A stretch of 6,106 bases of DNA from PVC group bacterium (GCA_003565815.1 PXAS01000160.1:1-6106), one strand, 5' to 3'. Positions 1-5,992 are shown, counted from the first letter of the stretch. Translations and numbers: made by a program. The notes: generated by a model from the letters alone, not told the origin.

Positions 1-2
1 AA

Positions 3-224
3 ATCAGCGCCCATGGCTTGAGTTGTCCGCTCTGTGCCAGCAATTTGGATGATCAGATCAATCGAATTTCCGGCGTGAAGGAAAGTCGGATTGACTTTGA
101 AACCGGCACCCTGCACGTGACTGTCCGGGAAGGACAAATGGTGTCCAAGTCGTCGTTGTTCCGCGCGGTGCGGGACGCGGGCTTTACCCCGGTTCGCTTT
201 CGTACCCCCGGGGAGGAACAATGA
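3..224 (+). CDS. Heavy-metal-associated (HMA) domain protein, 5' end outside window
   Basis: This is the 3' part of a small CopZ/MerP-like metal-binding protein. The reading frame is open to the left edge and reads ISAHGLSCPLC, matching the HMA signature G-M-x-C-x-x-C with Leu for Met. The two metal-ligand cysteines are codons 24-26 and 33-35. The rest (helix, NRISGVKESRIDFETGTLHV, then SLFRAVRDAGF) follows the beta-alpha-beta-beta-alpha-beta order of the fold. A TTG at 18 could start translation but would remove the first strand, so the true start is probably upstream of the window. Known role of the family: binding Cu(I), Hg(II) or Zn(II), as a free chaperone or as a domain of a transporter. 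Nothing visible decides which metal. No membrane segment follows, so the visible part is not a P-type ATPase body. The stop codon overlaps the start of the next gene (ATGA). Confidence 0.82.
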   Translation: MSAHGLSCPLCASNLDDQINRISGVKESRIDFETGTLHVTVREGQMVSKSSLFRAVRDAGFTPVRFRTPGEEQ

Positions 225-928
225 AATTTTTCTTCGCGGGCTTCCCTTTTCTTTGGGTGATGGCTTTGTCCGCCCAAGAACCCTTCTTCATGGAAGCGGC
301 CACTCACCCGGGCGCGGAGGCTCTGTACTCCCGTTTGTTGTGGACCTCCCCGCCGCTGAGCGGCGGGGAAGGCGGCGGACTGTTGGAATCCAAAAATGCC
401 TATGGGTTCACGGCCCGGCGGGCATTGCTTTTCGATCTGGGTTTGGATACGGATGGGGTCAGCGATGGCAGCGTCCGCCTCAAACAACGGATTTGGCAAC
501 GGGACACGGGTCCCATTGATACCTGGAGGGCTTCCGTGCAGGGGGGCATGTCTTGGCGGGATGGAGCGGATCCCGGCGCGCGGCTGGGTTTGGTTTCCAC
601 CTCGATTCGCGGACGCCATGGATGGAACCTGCAGGTGGATTGGGCGGATGCCGCTCTCGCCCAGCGCCGCTTTTCGGTCAATGCGTCCCATCTCTACCGC
701 ATTCATCCGGTACGCTATGCGGCGGAGACCTCCGGTGCTTGGTACACCATGTTGGAATCGCTCAATTCGGTGTCATCGGATGGAGATGTGGCTGCGGATG
801 CCGCCATCGGACTGCTCTACGAGGGCCGGCGCTGGGCGGGCGAGATTTCTATTCGGCTGCTTGAACCCGGTGAAGGCCTTTCCACTTCGGACACCCTATT
901 GGGTCTGGGCGCGCGCATGCTGTGGTGA
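221..928 (+). CDS. Predicted outer-membrane beta-barrel protein, function unknown
   Basis: A 235-residue protein that I do not recognise as a named family. Residues 1-18 form a signal peptide (one Lys, then a hydrophobic core rich in Phe/Leu/Trp/Met), with likely cleavage near ALSA|QE, so it is exported. After a flexible Gly/Ser/Pro-rich stretch (residues 43-53), the rest is short amphipathic strands separated by Gly/Asp/Asn turns (for example SVRLKQRIWQ, WRASVQGGMSW, WNLQVDW, AGEISIRLL). The C-terminus, LGLGARMLW, fits the BAM recognition signal: terminal aromatic residue and non-polar residues at -3, -5, -7 and -9. The size would suit a barrel of roughly eight to ten strands. A strong Shine-Dalgarno (GGAGGA, 212-217) precedes the ATG. 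The four-base overlap with the HMA gene suggests translational coupling and a related, possibly metal-linked, role; that is inference. Confidence 0.72.
   Translation: MKFFFAGFPFLWVMALSAQEPFFMEAATHPGAEALYSRLLWTSPPLSGGEGGGLLESKNAYGFTARRALLFDLGLDTDGVSDGSVRLKQRIWQRDTGPIDTWRASVQGGMSWRDGADPGARLGLVSTSIRGRHGWNLQVDWADAALAQRRFSVNASHLYRIHPVRYAAETSGAWYTMLESLNSVSSDGDVAADAAIGLLYEGRRWAGEISIRLLEPGEGLSTSDTLLGLGARMLW
347..369 (+). repeat. 10-bp GC-rich inverted repeat inside the beta-barrel gene
   Basis: Perfect arms at 347-356 (TCCCCGCCGC) and 360-369 (GCGGCGGGGA) enclose a three-base loop TGA. Nine of the ten pairs are G-C. The repeat lies about 125 bases into the coding sequence, where it encodes the low-complexity SPPLSGGEGG stretch between signal peptide and barrel. 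It would form a very stable mRNA hairpin just after the signal peptide codons. Whether it slows translation, is an inserted small element, or only reflects Gly/Pro codons cannot be decided from one copy. Confidence 0.6.
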
Positions 929-935
929 TTTCCCA

Positions 936-981
936 CCGTTTGGGGCTCGTCCAGAAATAACCTGTCGACCCCATCAAACGG
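936..981. terminator. Imperfect stem-loop between convergent genes, possible bidirectional terminator
   Basis: CCGTTT (936-941) pairs with AAACGG (976-981), then GGGG (942-945) pairs with CCCC (969-972) across a three-base bulge, and TCG (947-949) can pair with CGA (966-968). The structure begins 8 bases after the plus-strand stop (928) and 4 bases after the minus-strand stop (985), filling the convergent gap. Neither side has a clear T-run, so it is not a textbook intrinsic terminator. Confidence 0.35.
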
Positions 982-984
982 CAA

Positions 985-2820
985 TTATCGCAGAACCGCG
1001 ATGACTTGTCCGGATTTCACGCTGTCGCCAATGGCGACGGGGATTTCTTCAACGATGCCGGCCTGGGTGGCCTTGAGCGGCACTTCCATTTTCATGGATT
1101 CCAGGATGATGACCGGATCCCCGGCCTTGACGCGGGAGCCGGGTTTGGCTTTGATGAGATAGACCACGCCGGCCATTTGCGCCTGGAGTTCCACCCGCGG
1201 CGCGTCTTTGGATGGCGGCGCTTCTTCCGGTTCGTTTGCAGGGGCCGCTTCGTCACGTCCGGCAACCTCGACTTCAAAGGTTTTTCCGTTGACCACGGCC
1301 TCCTTGCCATCGATCTCCACCTTGTATGGGGTGCCGTCCAGGGTGATGGTGTAGCTGCCCGTGGGGGAGGGTGGTGCCGCCGGCGGCGCCACGGCGGGGG
1401 CGGCCGGGGACGCTTTCTCGGGTTCGTTTTTGCGGACCCCGGTTTTGGCTTCTCCTTTGAGGAAGGCAATGCCTTTGGCGGCACAACTGGCCACGATGAA
1501 AATGTTTTCTTCGGTGACGGGCAGATTGTGTTTTTCCAGTTCGGCGGTGACGGCGGCCACGCCCTTGGTTTTGTCGGCGTTGTTTCGGTCAATGGGATGC
1601 GCGTCGGTGGGTTCGAGGCCCAGTTGTTCGGCGGAAATGCGCACCACTTCCTCGTCGGGGGGAACCGGGGTTTTGCCGAAGTATCCCAGCACCATGCGCC
1701 CGAAGGGTTCGGCGATTTGTTTCCAGGGGCCGAACATGACGTTGTTGAAGGCTTGTTGGAAATAGAACTGGGAGACGGGGGTGACGGAGGTTCCGTAGCC
1801 GCCCTTGGCCACCACGTCGCCCATGGCCCGGATGATTTCCGGATATTTCTCCATGATCCCGTTGTCACGCAGCATCTGGGTGTTGGCGGTGAGGGCGCCG
1901 CCGGGCATGGGGCACCAGGGGATCAGGGGTTCGACGGTAATGGCCTCGGGGGGGACGAAATAGTCCTTCATGCACTCTTTGAAGACGTTTTCCGCCTGGC
2001 GGATTTTGTCCACATCGACATCCAGGGAATACTCGGTGTGGCGGAGGGCGTGCCACATGGTGAGGACGTTGGGCTGGCTGGTGCCGCCGGAACAGGGGGA
2101 CAGGGAAAGGTCGATGGCGTTTGCCCCGGCTTCCATGGCCGCCTGGTTGCAGATGACCGCGGTTCCGGCGGTGTCGTGGGTGTGATAGTGAATGTAGGTG
2201 CCTTCGGGGAGGAATTTCCGGGCTCTCTTGATGGTTTCGTACACGACCCTGGGGGTGGCGGTGCCGCTGGCGTCTTTGAAGCAGACGGAATCAAAGGGAA
2301 TTTCCTTGGAGACAATATCCTTGAGGGTCATTTCGTAGAAATCCGCGTCATGGGCGCCGGTACATCCGGGCGGGAGCGACATGAGGGTGACGCAGACCTG
2401 GTGTTTGAGGCCGTGGTCGGTAATGGATTTCCCGGAATCAATGAGGTTGTGGGCGTCGTTGAGGGCGTCGAAGTTCCGAATGGTGGTGATGCCGTGTTTT
2501 TTGAACATTTTCGCATGAAGATCGACAATGTCGGCGGGCTGTGAATCCAGGGCCACCACGTTCACGCCCCGGGCGAGGGTCTGCAGGTTTGCGTCGGGTC
2601 CGGCGGCTTCACGAAAGCGGTCCATCATGGCGAAGGCATCTTCGTTGCAGTAAAAATACAACGATTGGAAGCGGGCCCCGCCTCCGGCTTCGAAATAGCG
2701 GATGCCCGCGTCGCGGGCGGCTTCGACGGCAGGGATGAAATCGTCGGTAAAGACGCGCGCGCCATAGACGGATTGAAATCCGTCGCGAAAGGCGGTGAGC
2801 ATAAAGTCGATGTTTTTCAT
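985..2820 (-). CDS. oadA: Biotin-dependent oxaloacetate decarboxylase alpha subunit (OadA / PycB type)
   Basis: A 611-residue carboxyltransferase plus biotin carrier. In the Na+ pump this cytoplasmic subunit moves CO2 from oxaloacetate to biotin, which then delivers it to OadB. Residues 1-280 form the PYC/OadA carboxyltransferase barrel: D13 (FRDGFQS), K182 (FKDASG, the carbamylated-lysine position) and H213/H215 (HTHDTAG) match the metal-site residues of the family. A conserved carboxylase domain follows (PMPGGALT at 305-311, to about 465). Next come an Ala/Pro linker (468-486), a small domain (488-521) like the OadA association region, an acidic linker, and a biotinyl domain (542-611) with ESMKM, biotin-lysine K577, 34 residues from the end. 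AAGGAA lies 8 bases before the ATG; the gene follows oadB after 55 bases. The same fold serves as pyruvate carboxylase subunit B, but adjacent oadB and oadG favour the decarboxylase. RDGFQS replaces the more usual RDAHQS. Confidence 0.92.
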   Translation of the reverse strand: MKNIDFMLTAFRDGFQSVYGARVFTDDFIPAVEAARDAGIRYFEAGGGARFQSLYFYCNEDAFAMMDRFREAAGPDANLQTLARGVNVVALDSQPADIVDLHAKMFKKHGITTIRNFDALNDAHNLIDSGKSITDHGLKHQVCVTLMSLPPGCTGAHDADFYEMTLKDIVSKEIPFDSVCFKDASGTATPRVVYETIKRARKFLPEGTYIHYHTHDTAGTAVICNQAAMEAGANAIDLSLSPCSGGTSQPNVLTMWHALRHTEYSLDVDVDKIRQAENVFKECMKDYFVPPEAITVEPLIPWCPMPGGALTANTQMLRDNGIMEKYPEIIRAMGDVVAKGGYGTSVTPVSQFYFQQAFNNVMFGPWKQIAEPFGRMVLGYFGKTPVPPDEEVVRISAEQLGLEPTDAHPIDRNNADKTKGVAAVTAELEKHNLPVTEENIFIVASCAAKGIAFLKGEAKTGVRKNEPEKASPAAPAVAPPAAPPSPTGSYTITLDGTPYKVEIDGKEAVVNGKTFEVEVAGRDEAAPANEPEEAPPSKDAPRVELQAQMAGVVYLIKAKPGSRVKAGDPVIILESMKMEVPLKATQAGIVEEIPVAIGDSVKSGQVIAVLR

Positions 2821-2875
2821 GGGTGCGGTTCCTTGGGAGCGGGCGGGGCCATTCGGGCGAAATTTTCAGGGGAGA

Positions 2876-4087
2876 TCAGGGTTGTTCGGTGGCGGTGTCG
2901 AGCGCCTGTTCGGTCACGACGGGCGCGGGCGGGTCCATGTCCGGCTCCATGACGGGGGCGCCGCCCAGTACGGCCAGCAAGACCCCGGCGGCGATGGCCG
3001 AGCCAATCACCCCGGCCACGTTGGGAGCCATGGCGTGCATGAGCAGGAAATTCTGGGGGTCGGCTTCCTGGCCGACCTTCTGGACCACGCGGGCGCTTTG
3101 CGGCACCGCCGAAACGCCGGCGGCGCCCAGCAGGGGGTTGATTTTTTCTTTGAGGAAAAGGTTGAAGAATTTGGCGAAAAGCACGCCGCAGGCGGTGGCC
3201 AACATGAAGGCGCCCACGCCCAAAAAGAAGATCTTCAAGGAGGCCGGAGTCAGAAAGTTTTCACCGTGCGTGCTCACGCCCACGGCGAAGCCCAGCAGAA
3301 TGGTGACGATGTCGATCATGGCGTTGCGGGCGGTATTGGCCAGGCGCTCGGTGACCATCGATTCCTTGAGGAGGTTGCCGAGGAAGAGCATCCCCAAAAG
3401 CGGCATGGTGGCGGGAACAATCAGCACGGTAATGAGGACGCAGGCGATGGGGAAAATAATGAGTTCGCGCCGGCTGACCTCCCGGGAAGGGGGCATGTGG
3501 ATTTTGCGTTCTTCGGGCGAGGTCAGGAGCTTCATGATGGGCGGCTGGATGATGGGCACCAGGGACATGTAGCTGTAGGCGGCGATGGCCACTTGGGACA
3601 TGATTTCGGGGGCCATCATGGAAGACAGGAAAATCGCGGTGGGTCCGTCGGCACCGCCGATAATGGCGATGGAGGCGGCTTGGTGTATTTCAAATCCCAG
3701 AAACAAAGATCCAATGAGGGTCGCGAAAATACCGATTTGGGCGGCGGCGCCGAGCAGGATCAGTTTTGGATTCGCAATCATGCTGGAAAAATCGGTCATG
3801 GCGCCGATGCCCAGAAAAATCAGCGGGGGGTAGATGCCCAGTTTGACCCCTTGGTAGATGTAATGAAAGACGCTGCCGACGTCGTCCGAGCCCAACGCGG
3901 GACCGTCCGCCGGGTAGGGGATGTTGCCGAGGATCATGCCCAGGCCGATGGGCACCAGCAACAGGGGTTCGTACTTGAGGCGAATGGCGAGAAAGAGGAA
4001 GACCAAGCCAATGACGATCATGATGGCGCTCTGACCGTTCATGGAGGCGAAGCCCGTGGTCTCGTAGAATTTGAGTAGCATTTCCAT
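2876..4087 (-). CDS. oadB: Na+-pumping decarboxylase beta subunit
   Basis: A 403-residue integral membrane protein of the OadB/MmdB/GcdB family. It decarboxylates carboxybiotin and couples this to Na+ export across the cytoplasmic membrane. Hydrophobic segments run throughout (for example 20-35, 42-56, 110-130, 208-226, 285-308, 357-375). Residues shown to matter in Klebsiella OadB appear here with a constant offset of 56: D147 (in GGADGPT, D203), Y173 (Y229), N317 (N373), G321 (G377), S326 (S382) and R333 (R389). This constant register argues for a working ion pathway. HAMAPNVAGVIGSA has Ala where Gly is more usual (HAMGPN). The last 25 or so residues are a Pro/Glu/Asp/Thr-rich hydrophilic tail. 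The start lies 3 bases after the oadG stop with only a weak GGGA upstream, so translation is probably coupled to oadG. Substrate specificity lies in the alpha subunit, not here. Confidence 0.96.
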   Translation of the reverse strand: MEMLLKFYETTGFASMNGQSAIMIVIGLVFLFLAIRLKYEPLLLVPIGLGMILGNIPYPADGPALGSDDVGSVFHYIYQGVKLGIYPPLIFLGIGAMTDFSSMIANPKLILLGAAAQIGIFATLIGSLFLGFEIHQAASIAIIGGADGPTAIFLSSMMAPEIMSQVAIAAYSYMSLVPIIQPPIMKLLTSPEERKIHMPPSREVSRRELIIFPIACVLITVLIVPATMPLLGMLFLGNLLKESMVTERLANTARNAMIDIVTILLGFAVGVSTHGENFLTPASLKIFFLGVGAFMLATACGVLFAKFFNLFLKEKINPLLGAAGVSAVPQSARVVQKVGQEADPQNFLLMHAMAPNVAGVIGSAIAAGVLLAVLGGAPVMEPDMDPPAPVVTEQALDTATEQP

Positions 4088-4090
4088 GGG

Positions 4091-4336
4091 TTATTTCCCG
4101 GTACGGTTCAGGTGTGCATGCATGGCGGCGGCGACGGCCGCGAGTTCGGCTTCCAAAGCGTCGTCCGGGAGGTCGGCGTCTTTTCGATCCAGCAAGGGGC
4201 CGGCCCAGGCGAGTAATTTGGGGAGGACGGAAATACAAAGGCTGACCAGAATGAGGACCGCAAAAACCAGTACAATGCCGGCGGCGGCCAATTCCAAGCC
4301 TTGGTTGGAGGTAATGTTTTGCCAAAGTTCGTTCAT
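4091..4336 (-). CDS. oadG: Oxaloacetate decarboxylase gamma subunit (small membrane anchor)
   Basis: An 81-residue protein with one membrane segment at about 15-38 (LAAAGIVLVFAVLILVSLC) and a hydrophilic C-terminal half, the layout of the OadG/MmdD family. The gamma subunit anchors the alpha subunit to the beta subunit and assembles the pump. In studied enzymes its C-terminal tail binds a metal ion that speeds oxaloacetate decarboxylation; H73 and H75 (AMHAHLN) are candidate ligands here, which is inference. I chose the ATG at 4336 because AGGAAG (4346-4351) lies 9 bases upstream and the protein then begins MNELWQN, a normal amphipathic lead-in. The in-frame TTG at 4375 would add 13 basic, unusual residues without a ribosome-binding site. 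It is 57 bases after trmD and 3 bases before oadB. Small OadG proteins are poorly conserved, so position beside oadB supports the call as much as sequence does. Confidence 0.85.
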   Translation of the reverse strand: MNELWQNITSNQGLELAAAGIVLVFAVLILVSLCISVLPKLLAWAGPLLDRKDADLPDDALEAELAAVAAAMHAHLNRTGK

Positions 4337-4393
4337 GGTGGGGGTCTTCCTAACCGGAGCGATTCGCTTTGGCAATCAAAAGTCATCACAGAT

Positions 4394-5071
4394 TCAAGGT
4401 TCTTTCAAAAGATCGGGTCTTTTTTCGCGCGTGCGGCGATCGGCCTGCTGCTTTCGCCAGGCCGCGATGGCGGCGTGATCGCCGGAGAGCAGAATGTCGG
4501 GGACTTTGTGGCCCCGATATTCCACGGGTCGAGTGTAATGGGGATGGTCAAGTTTTCCGCTGCTGAAGCTTTCCGCTTCGGTGGCGCCTTCGCCCCCCAG
4601 AACCCCCGGAATGAGGCGCACGGTGGCGTCGATGACCACCCCGGCCGCGAGGGCGCCATTGGTGAGGACGTAATCCCCGATGCTGATTTCCTCGTCGACC
4701 CACTGTTCAATGACCCGTTCATCGACGCCTTCATAATGTCCGCACAGAAACACCAGGTGGGATTCCTTCGCGAGGGTTTCTGCCGCGGATTGGGTAAACA
4801 CCTTGCCCTGGGGGCTCAGATGAATGACCCGGCTTTCCGGGGTTTTCACAGATTCGATGGCTTTGAAGAGGGGTTCCGGTTTCATCACCATGCCGGGGCC
4901 GCCGCCATAGGGGCGGTCGTCGGTGGTGCGGTGGATGTCCTCGGTGAAATCGCGGGGATTGACAAAAGAAAAGCGGACCTTCTCCAATTGGGAGGCCCGC
5001 TTCATCATGGACAGTTCCAGAAAACCGGAAAGCATTTCCGGGAACAAGGTAATGACATCAATCCGCAACAT
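4394..5071 (-). CDS. trmD: tRNA (guanine-37-N1)-methyltransferase
   Basis: A 225-residue SPOUT enzyme that uses S-adenosylmethionine to form m1G37 next to the anticodon in tRNAs reading CNN and some other codons, preventing +1 frameshifts. Diagnostic motifs, in order: N-terminal MLRIDVITLFPEM, RPYGGGPGM (53-61), CGHYEGVDERV (110-120), EISIGDYVLTNGAL (128-141) and IPGVLG (154-159) forming the trefoil knot, then HYTRP and LLSGDHAAIAAWR. R152 aligns with E. coli R154. E167 falls where E. coli has catalytic-base D169 (AESF versus EDSF), a conservative change. The protein stops at RRPDLLKEP, about 30 residues short of the E. coli C-terminus, in a variable tail. The ATG at 5071 is chosen because the conserved N-terminus begins there and CGGAA lies just upstream (about 5 bases); upstream in-frame codons read into the khpA region. 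It follows khpA by 52 bases with no rimM between. Confidence 0.97.
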   Translation of the reverse strand: MLRIDVITLFPEMLSGFLELSMMKRASQLEKVRFSFVNPRDFTEDIHRTTDDRPYGGGPGMVMKPEPLFKAIESVKTPESRVIHLSPQGKVFTQSAAETLAKESHLVFLCGHYEGVDERVIEQWVDEEISIGDYVLTNGALAAGVVIDATVRLIPGVLGGEGATEAESFSSGKLDHPHYTRPVEYRGHKVPDILLSGDHAAIAAWRKQQADRRTREKRPDLLKEP

Positions 5072-5097
5072 GATGGTTCCGAAAACAAGCTTGGGGT

Positions 5098-5111
5098 CAC
5101 GGGGAGCCGTG
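5098..5111 (-). other. Small hairpin in the khpA-trmD gap
   Basis: On the minus strand CACGG and CCGTG (5 bp) flank a CTCC loop. It sits in the 52-base gap between khpA and trmD and is followed by no T-run. It may modulate read-through or mRNA processing. It is short enough to be chance. Confidence 0.25.
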
Positions 5112-5123
5112 GAGACGGAGCGT

Positions 5124-5357
5124 TTAGGGCTCAATGACCTCGAACACGGCCATGCGGTCATCCCGGTGGGCGACGGCATTGATCACGGTGCGAATCGCGC
5201 TGATGGTTTTTCCGTTTTTGCCAATGACCGTGCCCACGTCAGTCGGGGCACAGCGCAATTCATAAAACGTGGTTTGGTCTCCGTTGATTTCACGAAGATC
5301 CAGTTCTTCCGGGGATTCCACCAATGCCCGCAGAATCTCCAAAAGTACGTCGCGCAT
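5124..5357 (-). CDS. khpA: KH-domain RNA-binding protein KhpA (YlqC family)
   Basis: A 77-residue single type II KH domain. The RNA-binding loop GKNG (46-49) lies in the segment VGTVIGKNGKTISAIRTVINA, the family hallmark. KhpA proteins bind RNA, often with KhpB/EloR, and affect cell elongation and translation in Firmicutes; the role here is unknown. The gene lies directly after rpsP, its usual place. The start is 6 bases after the rpsP stop and the preceding bases (GGTTAATTTCCC) contain no Shine-Dalgarno, so translation probably depends on ribosomes finishing rpsP. The length is typical for the family. Confidence 0.93.
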   Translation of the reverse strand: MRDVLLEILRALVESPEELDLREINGDQTTFYELRCAPTDVGTVIGKNGKTISAIRTVINAVAHRDDRMAVFEVIEP

Positions 5358-5363
5358 GGGAAA

Positions 5364-5732
5364 TTAACCGGCGTTGACGGTTTCCGATGCGGTTTCGGCG
5401 ACGGCTTCCGGCTCGCTCGCCTGTTCGTTTGCCTGATCGTTTGCCGAGGAAGCGTCGCTGTCGGCCACTTCTTTTTTCGGCAGGGTATTGGCGTGCTCGA
5501 TGGCGCGGGGAACGATGGAACGAACCGTGTCGGAGGGGGTTGCGCCAACGCCGAGCCAATATTGATAGCGGTCGTGCTTGAGCACCACCCGCCCGGTGGC
5601 GGATTTCGGGTCATAGGTGCCCAAATATTCGATGGCTTTGCCTTCGTTCGGGTTGCGGCCGTCGGCAACGACAATCCGGTAAAAGGGATTGTTTCTGTTG
5701 CCCATGCGCTTTAAGCGAATACGTACTGACAT
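5364..5732 (-). CDS. rpsP: Small ribosomal subunit protein bS16 with acidic C-terminal tail
   Basis: A 122-residue protein of the 30S subunit, which helps assembly of the 5' domain of 16S rRNA. The core is clear: MSVRIRLKRMGNRNNPFYRIVVADGR, then EYLGTYDP (36-42) and YWLGVGATPSDTV (58-70). E. coli S16 ends near residue 82; here a further tail of about 37 residues (86-122) is rich in Ala, Glu, Asp, Ser and Asn and has no basic residue after KK (86-87). Part of it is coded by a 12-base near-repeat (5421-5444), giving ANDQANEQ. I chose ATG 5732 because AGGAAA (5741-5746) is 8 bases upstream and MSVRIRLKR is the family N-terminus; an upstream in-frame start would add 16 unrelated residues. First gene of the probable six-gene operon. 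Confidence 0.97.
   Translation of the reverse strand: MSVRIRLKRMGNRNNPFYRIVVADGRNPNEGKAIEYLGTYDPKSATGRVVLKHDRYQYWLGVGATPSDTVRSIVPRAIEHANTLPKKEVADSDASSANDQANEQASEPEAVAETASETVNAG
5421..5444 (-). repeat. 12-bp tandem near-repeat in the rpsP tail
   Basis: Two adjacent 12-base units on the plus strand, CTGTTCGTTTGC and CTGATCGTTTGC, differ at one base. They keep the reading frame and give the four-residue period A-N-(D/E)-Q in the S16 tail. This suggests the tail grew partly by in-frame slippage. Confidence 0.55.
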
Positions 5733-5772
5733 GTTTGATGTTTCCTGTGTGAGTCGGTTGAAATTGGGTCCG

Positions 5773-5788
5773 CAGGGCATGTGCCCTG
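5773..5788 (-). promoter_or_regulatory. Inverted repeat in the rpsP leader
   Basis: CAGGGCA (5773-5779) and TGCCCTG (5782-5788) are perfect 7-bp arms around two bases; as RNA this would be a 6-bp stem with an ACAU tetraloop. It lies in the presumed leader, between the -10 box and the ribosome-binding site of rpsP. It could be a regulator site or a leader hairpin used in autogenous control. No partner protein can be named. Confidence 0.4.
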
Positions 5789-5802
5789 AAATAGAGCTGT
5801 CC

Positions 5803-5830
5803 TATATACGGGTTTCCCGCCGCGTGGCAA
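5803..5830 (-). promoter_or_regulatory. Candidate sigma-70 promoter for the rpsP operon
   Basis: On the minus strand TTGCCA (plus 5825-5830) and TATATA (plus 5803-5808) are separated by 16 bases. Transcription would start near 5796, giving a leader of about 64 bases. An A-rich run (5833-5847 on the minus strand, AAAAGTGAAAAAAGGA) lies just upstream, as UP-like elements often do at strong ribosomal promoters. The -10 matches consensus at four of six positions. Confidence 0.5.
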
Positions 5831-5992
5831 TCCTTTTTTCACTTTTCTTCGGGTGTGGTGCGCACCTCGGAATTGGTGGCATTCAAACTGTAGCTGTAGC
5901 CCGTTCGACAAGCCTTTCCCTGCGACTTGGCATGAATCATGGGGTTTCGCGAGGGGGCGTGCGAAAGTGTGGTTGAAAAGCCAGTACATGGG

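Noticed and set aside
1371..1396. GC-rich near-inverted repeat in oadA
   Set aside because: It is explained by alternating Ala and Pro codons of the linker before the association domain.
1006..2544. Long open frame (512 codons) on the plus strand opposite oadA
   Set aside because: It is antisense to a clearly conserved gene, and its product is rich in Gly, Phe, His and Val repeats typical of the reverse complement of GC-biased codons. No family motif is seen.
2795..4078. Long open frame (427 codons) on the plus strand opposite oadB
   Set aside because: Its His/Gly/Asp/Gln-rich sequence with no hydrophobic core is the mirror of membrane-protein codons. The minus frame carries all OadB functional residues.
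4337..4393. Internal promoter for oadGBA
   Set aside because: A TTGATT-like hexamer exists, but no -10 box lies at a suitable spacing, so I cannot support a separate start.
4301..5137. Open frame (278 codons) on the plus strand opposite trmD
   Set aside because: It is antisense to TrmD motifs conserved across bacteria, and no independent family features are visible.
5857..5866. Palindrome GGTGCGCACC upstream of the rpsP promoter as an operator
   Set aside because: Several 10-bp palindromes are expected by chance in a window this size, and the flanks do not extend the symmetry.
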